Assembly (NCBI GenBank): GCA_964629335.1
Contig: CAZVRH010000033.1
Span: 1 to 15,745 of the forward strand
DNA: 15,745 nucleotides
Reading direction: 5' to 3'
Origin: CACPJA01 sp964629335
GTDB taxonomy: Bacteria > Pseudomonadota > Gammaproteobacteria > Steroidobacterales > UBA11654
The notes beneath the pieces were generated by a model, which worked only from the letters and a program-made list of their open reading frames with translations, searched no databases and was not told the DNA's origin. The position numbers were made by a program, and so were the translations under genes. Positions 1-7,061 of this stretch are shown piece by piece. Every line of letters begins with the position of its first letter. Positions within the stretch are counted from its first letter, which is position 1.

Positions 1-54
1 ATCCTGTCGACCTTTGCGGTGCTGGATGTTTGCCCATTTACTGTGTCCTGCCAT
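1..54 (-). CDS. yebC: YebC/PmpR (TACO1) family protein, N-terminal fragment
   Basis: Only the first 18 codons lie in the window; the gene runs off its left edge. The minus-strand translation starts at the ATG at 54-52 and reads MAGHSKWANIQHRKGRQD, the hallmark N-terminus of the YebC/TACO1 family. Bacterial members are described as DNA-binding regulators (PmpR) and more recently as translation factors that relieve ribosome stalling on proline-rich stretches. In gammaproteobacteria yebC usually sits upstream of ruvC-ruvA-ruvB, so the ruv genes may lie just outside, which cannot be seen here. It diverges from the hydrolase gene at 141 across an 86-bp gap. An A-run precedes the start and no good Shine-Dalgarno is visible. 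The family call rests on 18 residues, but these are highly diagnostic. Confidence 0.85.
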   Translation of the reverse strand, partial: MAGHSKWANIQHRKGRQD

Positions 55-69
55 TCGATTTTTTTTTAG

Positions 70-98
70 TTGGTAAGAATATGAAGTAATTATATGAT
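70..98 (+). promoter_or_regulatory. candidate sigma70-type promoter for the alpha/beta hydrolase
   Basis: TTGGTA (70-75) and TATGAT (93-98) are separated by 17 bp and match the -35 and -10 consensus at 4 of 6 and 5 of 6 positions. The first base expected in RNA is near 105, giving a leader of about 35 nt before the ATG at 141. The call rests only on matches by eye in AT-rich DNA, so chance resemblance is possible. Confidence 0.35.
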
Positions 99-140
99 AA
101 TGAGGATAATGTTGAAGCAATAAGAAAAGTATTTTAAAAA

Positions 141-1052
141 ATGAAAAAAATAATCATCGCCCTTTACCTAATTCTCTCCGCCCCAATTCATAGTGATGAG
201 CTATTCGACGATCTTTTATTAAATTTAGGTGCTCCACTTTCTGAGATAGGATTTGATCAAAAAACAACTCAAAGCCAAGATGGGGTTAAGATAGCCTATT
301 ACGAAAAAGGAAGTGGAAAAAATACACTGCTTTTTATTCACGGGTATGGGTGTAACAGCAAATACTGGTGGGCACAATTAGGTTTTTTTTCTGATAATTA
401 TAGAGTTATATCTATAGATATTGCAGGTCATGGAGAATCTGGAAGAAACCGAGATGACTATTCAATGGGTAAATTTGGTGATGATGTTGTCGCTGTTATG
501 AATCATGCAAATGTTAAACAGGCATTCTTGATTGGCCACTCTATGGGTGGCCCAGTCGCTCTTGAGGCTGCAGTAAAACTTAATAACAGAGTCAAAGCTA
601 TCATTGGAGTAGATACTTTTCACAATATTGCCAGAGGTCCAGCTAGTCCTTTTTTGAGACTTGTTATAAACACAATGTTTAGAATAAGGCAGGATTCTTC
701 GACAGAAGATGCCGTTGAAAAACAATTCAGAGAAGACGCCAATCAGACACTAAAAAAATGGGTAAGCAACAAGGCTGAAAGCACTGATGCTAAAGCTTCT
801 AGAGGATCTTTATCATCTATAATATCTATGGACTACCCTTCTCAATTAAAGAAAATTGATATCCCTATAATAACGCTGAACTCAAAATTCTGGATGGAAA
901 CAGATCTAGATGGTGGCAAAAAAGAATACCCAGGCTACGAGGTTGATTTTATAGATGGAGTGGGACACTACGTCATGATGGAAAAACCATCGTACTTTAA
1001 CAATTGGTTAGAAGAAGTTTTAGAAAGCTTTCTAGCTAATCAAGAGACCTAA
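141..1052 (+). CDS. exported alpha/beta-fold hydrolase
   Basis: This is a 303-aa alpha/beta-hydrolase. Residues 1-18 form a typical signal peptide (two Lys, a hydrophobic core, then APIHS before DE), so the enzyme is probably periplasmic. The fold's landmarks are in order: the oxyanion-region HGYG at 67-70, the nucleophile elbow GHSMG at 132-136 with Ser134 as nucleophile, and a C-terminal GVGHYVMME in which His276 is the expected catalytic His. The acid residue lies somewhere in 231-255, and I cannot fix it. A variable cap region spans about residues 165-225. The substrate is unknown; esterase, lipase or C-C hydrolase activity are all possible. No good Shine-Dalgarno precedes the ATG. The last 17 bp overlap tail-to-tail with the isochorismatase-family gene on the other strand. 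Confidence 0.85.
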   Translation: MKKIIIALYLILSAPIHSDELFDDLLLNLGAPLSEIGFDQKTTQSQDGVKIAYYEKGSGKNTLLFIHGYGCNSKYWWAQLGFFSDNYRVISIDIAGHGESGRNRDDYSMGKFGDDVVAVMNHANVKQAFLIGHSMGGPVALEAAVKLNNRVKAIIGVDTFHNIARGPASPFLRLVINTMFRIRQDSSTEDAVEKQFREDANQTLKKWVSNKAESTDAKASRGSLSSIISMDYPSQLKKIDIPIITLNSKFWMETDLDGGKKEYPGYEVDFIDGVGHYVMMEKPSYFNNWLEEVLESFLANQET

Positions 1053-1656
1053 TATAGTCCATACAAACTTCACTATCGATGACTTCACCATATCGTCTAG
1101 ATATGTCTCTAAGATTATCTTTATGTGGACGATCTTCTACATCACCGACACAGTCCTCTGGAACAAAGACCCTAAAACCATGTGAGAATGCATCAATAAC
1201 AGTTGCCCTAACACAACCACTGGTAACACAACCGGTTATAATAACTGTATCAACTCCTTCTTTATGGAGGAAGGTTGTTAAAGGAGTTAAAAAAAACATT
1301 GAAGGTGCATTCTTACAAAAATTAAAGTCGTATTCTGCATCATAGATTCTTGGATCCATTTCTGTACAAGGATGACCATGGTAAAAATCTTCTCTAACTG
1401 CTTTAACCTTCCAAAATGGCATATCTTTCAAACTATCATAAGCAGTGTAACAAGAGGCAACTGCAAGATTCTTTGAGCGGGCTAAATCAAGAAGTTCGGC
1501 AGTTTTATTTGTTGCATTATGGACCATAGGCATATCACCATTGGGATACTTGGGATCAGTAAAGGCCAGTTGCAAATCAACGATTAAAATAGCCGGTTTT
1601 TTACCAAAATCAATGATTTCGGATGAATATCCTTTATTTTCGTATTCTTTTGACAT
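1036..1656 (-). CDS. isochorismatase-family cysteine hydrolase (probable amidohydrolase)
   Basis: This 206-aa cytoplasmic protein has the Asp-Lys-Cys triad of the isochorismatase-like hydrolase superfamily: Asp27 in ILIVDLQLAF, Lys115 in FCKNAPSMFF, and nucleophile Cys148 in TGCVTSGCVRATV. The GCVT segment carries the family's usual cis-peptide and oxyanion-hole region. The DLQLAFTDPKYPNGD segment resembles N-carbamoylsarcosine amidohydrolase and maleamate amidohydrolase more than nicotinamidase or true isochorismatase. I therefore favour hydrolysis of a small amide or carbamoyl compound, but the substrate cannot be read from the sequence. Its 3' end overlaps that of the plus-strand hydrolase by 17 bp. 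The 560-bp gap upstream suggests it has its own promoter. Confidence 0.85.
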   Translation of the reverse strand: MSKEYENKGYSSEIIDFGKKPAILIVDLQLAFTDPKYPNGDMPMVHNATNKTAELLDLARSKNLAVASCYTAYDSLKDMPFWKVKAVREDFYHGHPCTEMDPRIYDAEYDFNFCKNAPSMFFLTPLTTFLHKEGVDTVIITGCVTSGCVRATVIDAFSHGFRVFVPEDCVGDVEDRPHKDNLRDISRRYGEVIDSEVCMDYIRSLD

Positions 1657-1701
1657 AAATATTCTTTATATTCTTAAAATTGAATTAAATTTTACTTTTT
1701 G

Positions 1702-1707
1702 AGTATA
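1702..1707 (-). promoter_or_regulatory. candidate -10 box upstream of the isochorismatase-family gene
   Basis: On the minus strand TATACT lies 45 nt before the ATG at 1656 and matches the -10 consensus at 5 of 6 positions. The -35 region is poor: at 16- to 18-bp spacing only weak matches such as TTCATT are seen. The surrounding DNA is extremely AT-rich, so this is a weak call. Confidence 0.25.
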
Positions 1708-2166
1708 AACCTATATTTATTTAAATGAATAGGGAATAAAACAATTAGGATAAATAGAAGGCTGATAAAAAAGGTATTAATTTAAAGTTATACATTTATT
1801 ATATCTTATAAGTTATTGTCTTATATTATTATATTAAATATAACTATTAGTTATATTAGAGGTATTATTTTCATATTTTTTTGTATTTTTTTTAGTAAAA
1901 CGTTTTCCTTCAGCGTTTTTTTATAAGGACGAGTAATATCGCCAACTACTCTTATTTTTTGCGAGATAGATGGATATTTCATGGTAAAAATTCATTTTCT
2001 ATTAACAACAGCTTAAAAAATTATGAAAATGTATAGATGTCTAGGCAGCAATTTTAGAAAAAATGCTTATTTCTGCCTGCAAATACTGCCCTTCTCTGGC
2101 TTGAGAGGCCTTTATATAATAGGATTTACAAGAATTTCTACTCAAAAGTATAAGATTATCTCAACA

Positions 2167-2187
2167 TTTAGATGAACAGCATCTAAA
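2167..2187 (-). terminator. hairpin downstream of murF, weak terminator candidate
   Basis: TTTAGATG and CATCTAAA form a perfect 8-bp stem around a 5-nt loop, starting 30 nt after the murF stop codon. The stem is AT-rich and the minus strand has no T-tract after it, so it is a poor intrinsic terminator. It could instead protect the 3' end of the murF transcript. Confidence 0.3.
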
Positions 2188-2216
2188 ATAGATATAAACT
2201 ATTGAAATTGAAAGGA

Positions 2217-3644
2217 TTATTTAATATTACCTGCTATTACCTCCAAAAACCTCTCCATCTTCATACCTCTAGAGCCTTTAATTAGAATAACTGAGTCCTC
2301 TTTAACTGACTCCTCAAACTGATTATATGGAAATTCAGATTTTCTTTGAATATGGACAATATTATTAGCTTGATGCGTGTTTTTAAGTTTCATATAAGCC
2401 TTTTTTAATCTTTCACCTACCAAAATGATGAGTTTTAATTGGTCAAACTTTATTAATTGATCCAAAACTTTATCGTGCTCCTCCTCAGATGCATCACCTA
2501 ATTCATACATATCGCCTAAAATAACTACCTTATTATCTGGATAATTTGGGTTCCCAAATAATTCAGACAAAGCAGATCTGACTGAAACTGGGTTTGCGTT
2601 ATAGGTGTCATCTATCACCAAATATTTTCCTAGTGTCATTTGATAAAAACGATTCTTTTGTGGTGATGCAAAATCATCCAGTGCATTTAAAATAGATTGT
2701 TCTGAAATCCCCCACTCTCTAGATACTGCTAATACCAATAAAGCATTTTGTGAATTATGCTTTACCCCTAAATTAAGACTAAAGTTAAATTGAGCTTTCT
2801 CTTTTATATGTTTATCTGAGTTTGATTCTATAATGTAAACACCCAACTCAGAATCACTGGGATGATAATTATACAACCATGAATCTTTTAAAATAACTTC
2901 GCTATTCTCTGACACCAAATAAGTATTGATTCTCTGTTCTTCGATTTCTTGTTTAGCACTAGATTTGGATAAATCCTTGAAAGCTGCCTCAACCAAGATG
3001 CCTCCAGACTTAAGTCCATCAATTAACTTAAGCTTAGTTTTTTGAATATTTTCTTCATTTCCAAAAATACCGATATGGCTATTATTTAAATTGGTTAAAA
3101 CTAGGGCATCAAAATGTAGGTACTTGGCAATTAGATTAAAATCACCGTTCTTTCTTGCTCCGCATTCAAGTACCAAATGTGTTGTGCTCTCCTTTATCTT
3201 TAGTACTGTATAAAGAATCCCAAATTCATTATTTTCATTGTCCTTCGTAATTACAGTGGTCTCTCTTGGTAAGATGCGGCCGAACATTTCTTTAACCGTT
3301 GTTTTCCCGTTACTGCCTGTAATTGCTAAGGTTTTCGGGTTTACATGATTCAACTGATTTTTTGCTAAACTCAGTAATGCCATATAGGTATCTTTTACTA
3401 AAATAGATCTCCCAATAATATTTGGATCATCCGTGATAACAGCACAGCAGCCGTTACTTAATGCCTCAGAACAGTAGATATTTCCATCAAATCTCTCCCC
3501 ACGCAAGGCGATGTACACGCATGCCTTACCTGGGTGTCTTGAATCTAAAATTAGATTGTCAAACTGTATATTTTTGCCCTTGAGTTCTCCGTCAATCACC
3601 TTTGCTAGTGACTTCAAATCTCTAATGTTTAAAAGTTCAAACAA
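2217..3644 (-). CDS. murF: UDP-N-acetylmuramoyl-tripeptide--D-alanyl-D-alanine ligase
   Basis: MurF adds D-Ala-D-Ala to UDP-MurNAc-tripeptide in the cytoplasm, the last soluble step of peptidoglycan precursor synthesis. The 475-aa length is normal. Mur-ligase landmarks are present: an N-terminal substrate domain with LDSR at 33-36, the ATP-binding loop GSNGKTT at 110-116, NNEFG at 138-142, ECGARKNGD (family EMGA), DDTYNANP before the C-terminal domain, and KGSRGMKMER near the end. The start is TTG at 3644-3642. No upstream ATG is available, and AAAAAGGA (3657-3650) sits 5 nt before it at good spacing. The gene begins 16 nt after the CCA end of a tRNA-Arg gene, so both probably share a transcript. 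It is separated from the mur/fts (dcw) cluster in which murF normally lies. Confidence 0.96.
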   Translation of the reverse strand: MFELLNIRDLKSLAKVIDGELKGKNIQFDNLILDSRHPGKACVYIALRGERFDGNIYCSEALSNGCCAVITDDPNIIGRSILVKDTYMALLSLAKNQLNHVNPKTLAITGSNGKTTVKEMFGRILPRETTVITKDNENNEFGILYTVLKIKESTTHLVLECGARKNGDFNLIAKYLHFDALVLTNLNNSHIGIFGNEENIQKTKLKLIDGLKSGGILVEAAFKDLSKSSAKQEIEEQRINTYLVSENSEVILKDSWLYNYHPSDSELGVYIIESNSDKHIKEKAQFNFSLNLGVKHNSQNALLVLAVSREWGISEQSILNALDDFASPQKNRFYQMTLGKYLVIDDTYNANPVSVRSALSELFGNPNYPDNKVVILGDMYELGDASEEEHDKVLDQLIKFDQLKLIILVGERLKKAYMKLKNTHQANNIVHIQRKSEFPYNQFEESVKEDSVILIKGSRGMKMERFLEVIAGNIK

Positions 3645-3649
3645 ACTGA

Positions 3650-3657
3650 TCCTTTTT
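3650..3657 (-). promoter_or_regulatory. Shine-Dalgarno supporting the TTG start of murF
   Basis: AAAAAGGA on the minus strand lies 5 nt before the TTG start codon and only 3 nt after the CCA end of the tRNA. It decides the start, because the reading frame offers no suitable ATG near the expected N-terminus. Confidence 0.6.
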
Positions 3658-3660
3658 GAT

Positions 3661-3737
3661 TGGTGCCCCGAAGAGGATTCGAACCTCTGACCCCCGGATT
3701 AGGAATCCGATGCTCTATCCTGCTGAGCTACCGGGGC
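3661..3737 (-). tRNA. tRNA-Arg (anticodon CCT), CCA encoded
   Basis: The minus strand folds into a complete 77-nt cloverleaf including an encoded 3' CCA. The acceptor arm pairs GCCCCGG with TCGGGGC with one G-T pair; the discriminator base is A. The D arm is GCTC/GAGC. The anticodon arm is TCGGA-TTCCTAA-TCCGG, placing CCT at positions 34-36. The T arm is GAGG-TTCGAAT-CCTC. Anticodon CCT reads AGG, so this is tRNA-Arg(CCU). murF follows after 16 nt with no room for a separate promoter. Confidence 0.96.
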
Positions 3738-3793
3738 ATAATTTTTAAAATCCTTAAACAAGTTTACCTCAGCTTCAGTGACCATAACACTTG

Positions 3794-3826
3794 AGATTTA
3801 AATCATTAACAATAGACTTAAATCAT
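3794..3826 (+). repeat. 13-nt imperfect direct repeat between the tRNA-Arg and glycosylase genes
   Basis: AGATTTAAATCAT (3794-3806) and AGACTTAAATCAT (3814-3826) match at 12 of 13 positions with a period of exactly 20 bp, about two helical turns. The second copy ends 8 nt before the ATG of the glycosylase gene. A possible -35 TTGAGA (3791-3796) overlaps the first copy. It could be a regulator site or chance in AT-rich DNA. Confidence 0.4.
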
Positions 3827-3834
3827 ATAAGACT

Positions 3835-4437
3835 ATGAGCAAAGTAATTCACAAACAACTTCTCAAAATAAGCAAAGGACATTGCAGACCATTAGAAGCA
3901 ATTATCAAATCTAACGGTGTAATTAGAATTGATATTCCTGAGAATTTAGAGCTATTTGATTGTCTTGCTCAGACTGTTGCTGAACAACAATTATCGTACA
4001 AAGCTGCTAAGAAGATCTGGTCCAAAGTTAAGTCCAGCTCCCGAAAACGAAAACTCAGACTAATCGATTACTTTGATTCAGAGTACATCAACTCAATTAG
4101 AAAAGACGGTTTATCAAAAAATAAAATCAAAGCAATTATTGGAGCAAAAAAGGCAGTCATAGATCAGAAAATAACTTTAGATAAATTATCTGCTATGGAT
4201 AATGAAGAATGCCGGCAATGCATAACGAGCTTATGGGGATTTGGTGATTGGTCTGCTGAAATGATTGCCATTTTTTATTTAGGCAGAACTAATATCTGGT
4301 CTGAGAAAGATCTAATCCTAAACAGAGGAATAAACGAGATTTGTGCAGAATCTGATATAACTCCTGATCAACTACTCAAGCTGATAGACCCCTATCAATC
4401 CTACCTTGCACTTCATATATGGAGAAATAAGGACTAA
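3835..4437 (+). CDS. AlkA-type DNA-3-methyladenine glycosylase (HhH-GPD family)
   Basis: This 200-aa monofunctional base-excision glycosylase would remove alkylated purines such as 3-methyladenine. VAEQQLSYKAA at 48-58 matches the family's (I/V)xxQQxS helix. The helix-hairpin-helix is LWGFGDWSAEM at 133-143 (family GIGxWTA). The catalytic Asp is Asp159 in SEKDLILNRG, at the position of AlkA Asp238. No Cys motif of an iron-sulfur cluster follows, which argues against the Nth and MutY branches. The protein lacks the N-terminal domain of E. coli AlkA, as in the shorter MagIII/Mag1-like versions. It diverges from the tRNA-Arg-murF unit and converges on fabB with a 9-bp gap and no terminator between. 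Direct repeats just upstream could be a regulator site. Confidence 0.9.
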   Translation: MSKVIHKQLLKISKGHCRPLEAIIKSNGVIRIDIPENLELFDCLAQTVAEQQLSYKAAKKIWSKVKSSSRKRKLRLIDYFDSEYINSIRKDGLSKNKIKAIIGAKKAVIDQKITLDKLSAMDNEECRQCITSLWGFGDWSAEMIAIFYLGRTNIWSEKDLILNRGINEICAESDITPDQLLKLIDPYQSYLALHIWRNKD

Positions 4438-4446
4438 AAATTATTC

Positions 4447-5649
4447 TCAAGACTTCGTAAAAATAAGCGATGCATTTGTTCCACCAAAACCGAAACTATT
4501 AGACATCACAGTATTCAGACCAGCACTTTCTTCCAATTCTTGAACTATAGGAATTCCAGTAGCCTGTTCATCAATAACATCAATATTTGCAGATGCTGAA
4601 ATAAAATCTGAATCAAGCATAAGAAGAGTATAAATTGCTTCATGAACTCCAGCTACACCTAGTGAATGACCAGTCAATGATTTTGTTGAAGTAATTCTAG
4701 GAACATCATCTCCGAAGACTTCACGAACGGCTTCAATCTCCTTCATATCTCCTACCGGTGTACTGGTTCCGTGGGCGTTTAAATAATCAATAGAATCTGT
4801 ATTTCTCATTGCTTGTTGCATGCATCTTATGGCTCCTTCGCCTGAGGGTTGAACCATATCAAATCCATCTGAGGTTGCGCCATAACCAACTAATTCACCA
4901 TAAATTCTTGCCCCTCTAGTAACGGCGTGCTCATATTCCTCCATAAGCACGACTCCTCCTCCTCCAGATATGACAAAACCATCTCTATTTGAATCAAACG
5001 GTCTTGAAGCAATTTCTGGGGTTTCATTGTATCCTGCCGATAAAGCTTTCATTCCGTCAAAAAATGAAGCTAAAACCCAGTGAACCTCATCTCCTGCTCC
5101 AGCAAACACCATGTCTTGTTTATCGAATTGAATTAGTTCAGCTGCATTCCCTATACAATGTGCACTGGTTGCACAAGCGGAGCTGATTGAATAATTAATG
5201 CCTTTAATTTTAAACGCTGTGCCTAATACTCCAGAGTTACCACTAGCCATAGATCGAGTCACTAAAAAAGGGCTAACCTTTCCTTTTTCTCTTAATGAAT
5301 CGGCGCCAAAAACAATCGTCTCTGGAGAACCTCCTCCATTGCCCATGATAAGACCGACTCTATCACTGCTAAGTTCTTCTTCAGATAACCCTGAATCTTC
5401 GATTGCCTCTTTCATAGCAAGATAATTAAAGGCTATTCCTTCGCTCATAAATCGTTTTAATTTTCTGTCAATGTGCTCATTAAGATTAATATTGATGGAT
5501 CCAGCAATTTGGCTCTTAAGGCCCATTTCTGCAAAATCTTCACGACGATCTATCCCTGACTTTCCTTGCCTTAGAGAGTCTAAAACTTCGCCTTTATTAA
5601 TCCCAATCGAGCTAACGACTCCGATACCTGTTACAACAACTCTTCTCAC
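4447..5649 (-). CDS. fabB: beta-ketoacyl-ACP synthase I
   Basis: This 400-aa condensing enzyme has the KAS I/II Cys-His-His triad: Cys159 in SISSACATSAHCIG, His293 in NAHGTSTPVGD and His328 in TGHSLGVAG, with the conserved Lys323 in TSTKS. E. coli FabB has the equivalents at 163, 298, 333 and 328. FabB elongates the cis-unsaturated acyl chains produced by FabA. Adjacency to fabA and the SISSACATSAHCIG wording favour FabB over FabF. The start is GTG at 5649-5647; it overlaps the fabA stop as GTGA, so translation is probably coupled. The glycine-rich C-terminus NSFGFGGTNASLIF is intact. Confidence 0.95.
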   Translation of the reverse strand: MRRVVVTGIGVVSSIGINKGEVLDSLRQGKSGIDRREDFAEMGLKSQIAGSININLNEHIDRKLKRFMSEGIAFNYLAMKEAIEDSGLSEEELSSDRVGLIMGNGGGSPETIVFGADSLREKGKVSPFLVTRSMASGNSGVLGTAFKIKGINYSISSACATSAHCIGNAAELIQFDKQDMVFAGAGDEVHWVLASFFDGMKALSAGYNETPEIASRPFDSNRDGFVISGGGGVVLMEEYEHAVTRGARIYGELVGYGATSDGFDMVQPSGEGAIRCMQQAMRNTDSIDYLNAHGTSTPVGDMKEIEAVREVFGDDVPRITSTKSLTGHSLGVAGVHEAIYTLLMLDSDFISASANIDVIDEQATGIPIVQELEESAGLNTVMSNSFGFGGTNASLIFTKS

Positions 5650-6167
5650 CTCTCAACCTCAGCAAGGTCAGTGAAAAGACCCACTCTTAAATCTTTTCCT
5701 GTATAGATTATTTTGTTATCAGCTTTGAGTGTTGCATCAGCGATACCCATGATTAACTTAGATTTGATAACTCGCTTAATGTGTAAATGGTAAGTGATTA
5801 ATTTTGTTGAAGGAGTAACTTGACCGGTAAATTTAATTTTACTGCCGCCTAAAGCTCGACCTCGACCTTCACCGCCAACCCAAGCTAAGAAGAAACCAAT
5901 AAGCTGCCACATGGCATCAACCCCTAATGATCCTGGCATAACAGGGTCAGCAAAAAAGTGGCAATTAAAGAACCAAGCATCTTTTTTTATGTCCATCTCT
6001 GCAATAATCTCACCTTTCCCATAGTCTCCGCCTTCATCGCTTATATGGGTAATACGGTCAATCATCAACATAGGTGGCAAAGGAAGTCTTGCGTTCCCTG
6101 GGCCAAAAAGTAATTCCTTGGCGCAATCCATCAAATCTTTAAGGTTATAGCTATTTTTTCTTTTCAT
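5646..6167 (-). CDS. fabA: 3-hydroxydecanoyl-ACP dehydratase/isomerase
   Basis: FabA dehydrates 3-hydroxyacyl-ACP and isomerises trans-2-decenoyl-ACP to cis-3, the branch point of anaerobic unsaturated fatty acid synthesis. The 173-aa length is usual. The catalytic residues are His70 in FFNCHFFADPVMPG and Asp84 in GVDAMWQLIGF, the same positions as in E. coli FabA. The following GGEGRGRALGGSKIKFTGQV and the C-terminal GKDLRVGLF are diagnostic and separate it from FabZ, which lacks the isomerase-type tail. The family's usual PGCLG reads PGSLG here, a mild change. fabB follows with a 4-bp overlap. The histidine-phosphatase-like gene lies 44 bp upstream on the same strand, so a four-gene operon is likely. 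No FabR-type operator was recognised. Confidence 0.96.
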   Translation of the reverse strand: MKRKNSYNLKDLMDCAKELLFGPGNARLPLPPMLMIDRITHISDEGGDYGKGEIIAEMDIKKDAWFFNCHFFADPVMPGSLGVDAMWQLIGFFLAWVGGEGRGRALGGSKIKFTGQVTPSTKLITYHLHIKRVIKSKLIMGIADATLKADNKIIYTGKDLRVGLFTDLAEVER

Positions 6168-6211
6168 GTTATTAATTTTAATAGAAAGCTTTAGTACCTG
6201 GGTAATTATTT

Positions 6212-6784
6212 CTAGGAACCATATTGCAATTGAAGAGTTTTAACTTTTCCAAACCAAGGAACAGTCACAACAAACAGTTGATCTAATCCTTGTAGCGATG
6301 AAGGATTTATGTTTTTACTCCCCTGAAGTTCAACAACCAATGTAGGCAAAATCTCTGGATGGGTGACGATAAGTATAATTTTACCTTTGTGGCTTTTTAT
6401 AACATTGGAGATAAGTTGCTCTGCATCGTCAGTGTCAACAATGGTGATTGGAATATTAAGATTTCTTGATACAGGTTCCGCAGTTTCCTGTGTAGCTCTA
6501 AGCTGTGTAGCAAAAATCACATCAATCCCCGAAACAACATCCACAGAGGAGAGCATTTTCTGAAGTGAATTTGCACGCTTAAGACCGTCATCTGTTAAAC
6601 CTGGATTCATCTTTAAATCAGATGTAATCTCCGTATGAGTTGTTAATAAAACAGTGGTGGTGGCCTGTGACTCTAAGAACCATGCCAGCAACACAGAAAA
6701 ACCAATAAAAATAATGGCAAATACAGCTTTTCTTAACTGTCGTTTCTTTCTTTTATTTTTATATTCATCTATACGATCAATCAT
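6212..6784 (-). CDS. membrane-anchored histidine-phosphatase-like protein with altered RHG motif
   Basis: This 190-aa protein has a basic N-terminus (residues 1-20) and one hydrophobic helix at about 20-37, suggesting a membrane anchor with the domain outside the cytoplasm. The rest follows the histidine phosphatase (phosphoglycerate-mutase-like, SixA-type) layout: TTVLLTTHTE at 43-52, GLTDDGLKRANSL at 62-74, FATQLRATQETAE at 91-103 and ILIVTHPEILP at 137-147. The expected Arg-His-Gly/Ala signature reads Thr-His-Thr at 49-51. The phosphate-accepting His50 is kept, but its Arg partner is lost. Arg96 and the second His142 remain. It may have reduced or changed activity. It overlaps the upstream small membrane gene by 8 bp and precedes fabA by 44 bp. 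The fold call is good; the function is open. Confidence 0.72.
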   Translation of the reverse strand: MIDRIDEYKNKRKKRQLRKAVFAIIFIGFSVLLAWFLESQATTTVLLTTHTEITSDLKMNPGLTDDGLKRANSLQKMLSSVDVVSGIDVIFATQLRATQETAEPVSRNLNIPITIVDTDDAEQLISNVIKSHKGKIILIVTHPEILPTLVVELQGSKNINPSSLQGLDQLFVVTVPWFGKVKTLQLQYGS

Positions 6785-7022
6785 CGGAATCCCTATTGTC
6801 TAAAATAGTATATTCTGCATCAATTACTGTCTCATCAGAACTTTTATCTGAATGTTGTTTTCTGCGATAAAAAAAACTTCGTATATATAATCCAATCATA
6901 ACCAAAACAATTACACCGGCAAAAGAAATAAAAATCACTCCTCCAAGCACAATAGCAAAGGCAAGAATACCTAAACTAAAAACAATACCCAATGCTCTAA
7001 TTATTAATTCCAACGGTAACAT
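6777..7022 (-). CDS. small membrane protein, function unknown
   Basis: This is an 81-aa protein whose residues 5-47 are almost entirely hydrophobic and fit two adjacent transmembrane helices. A positively charged RSFFYRRKQ stretch follows at 48-56, then a short acidic tail. The tail carries VIDAEYTILD, similar to a short motif ((V/I)(I/L)xxEYx(V/L)(V/L)) I recall at the C-terminus of small gammaproteobacterial membrane proteins. The ATG lies at 7022-7020. Its last 8 bp overlap the next gene, so the two are probably co-translated. It is the first gene of the operon leading to fabA-fabB. I do not recognise a characterised family, and no function is inferred beyond membrane location. Confidence 0.75.
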   Translation of the reverse strand: MLPLELIIRALGIVFSLGILAFAIVLGGVIFISFAGVIVLVMIGLYIRSFFYRRKQHSDKSSDETVIDAEYTILDNRDSDD

Positions 7023-7061
7023 TCCAGCAAGCTAAAGCCATATTTGATTAATTGAAAGCTT

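Larger units (their letters stand above)
1657..2216. other. 560-bp AT-rich intergenic region without a recognisable gene
   Basis: This is the longest gene-free stretch of the window, lying between the start of the isochorismatase-family gene and the stop of murF. Positions 1660-1900 are extremely AT-rich with many short A/T runs. A perfect 10-bp palindrome AAAACGTTTT occupies 1897-1906. Small open frames exist, for example a 50-codon plus-strand frame at 2023-2175. None has a ribosome binding site, a recognisable motif or a coupled neighbour. No tRNA or known ncRNA pattern is visible. The likely content is the promoter of the leftward gene plus the 3' region of murF. Confidence 0.6.

Noticed and set aside
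1931..1960. Possible plus-strand terminator: GAGTA and TACTC followed by a T-run
   Set aside because: The stem is only about 5 weak pairs with an 11-nt loop, and no plus-strand gene ends nearby.
2043..2078. Inverted repeat AGGCAG and CTGCCT
   Set aside because: A 6-bp stem across a 24-nt AT-rich loop with no T-tract is too weak to call a terminator or RNA structure.
2023..2175. A 50-codon plus-strand frame in the long intergenic gap
   Set aside because: No ribosome binding site, no recognisable domain, rich in residues typical of random AT-rich frames, and no coupled neighbour.
3661..3737. tRNA gene as an attachment site of an integrated element
   Set aside because: No integrase and no repeat of the tRNA 3' end were found in the window; the flanks are ordinary core genes.
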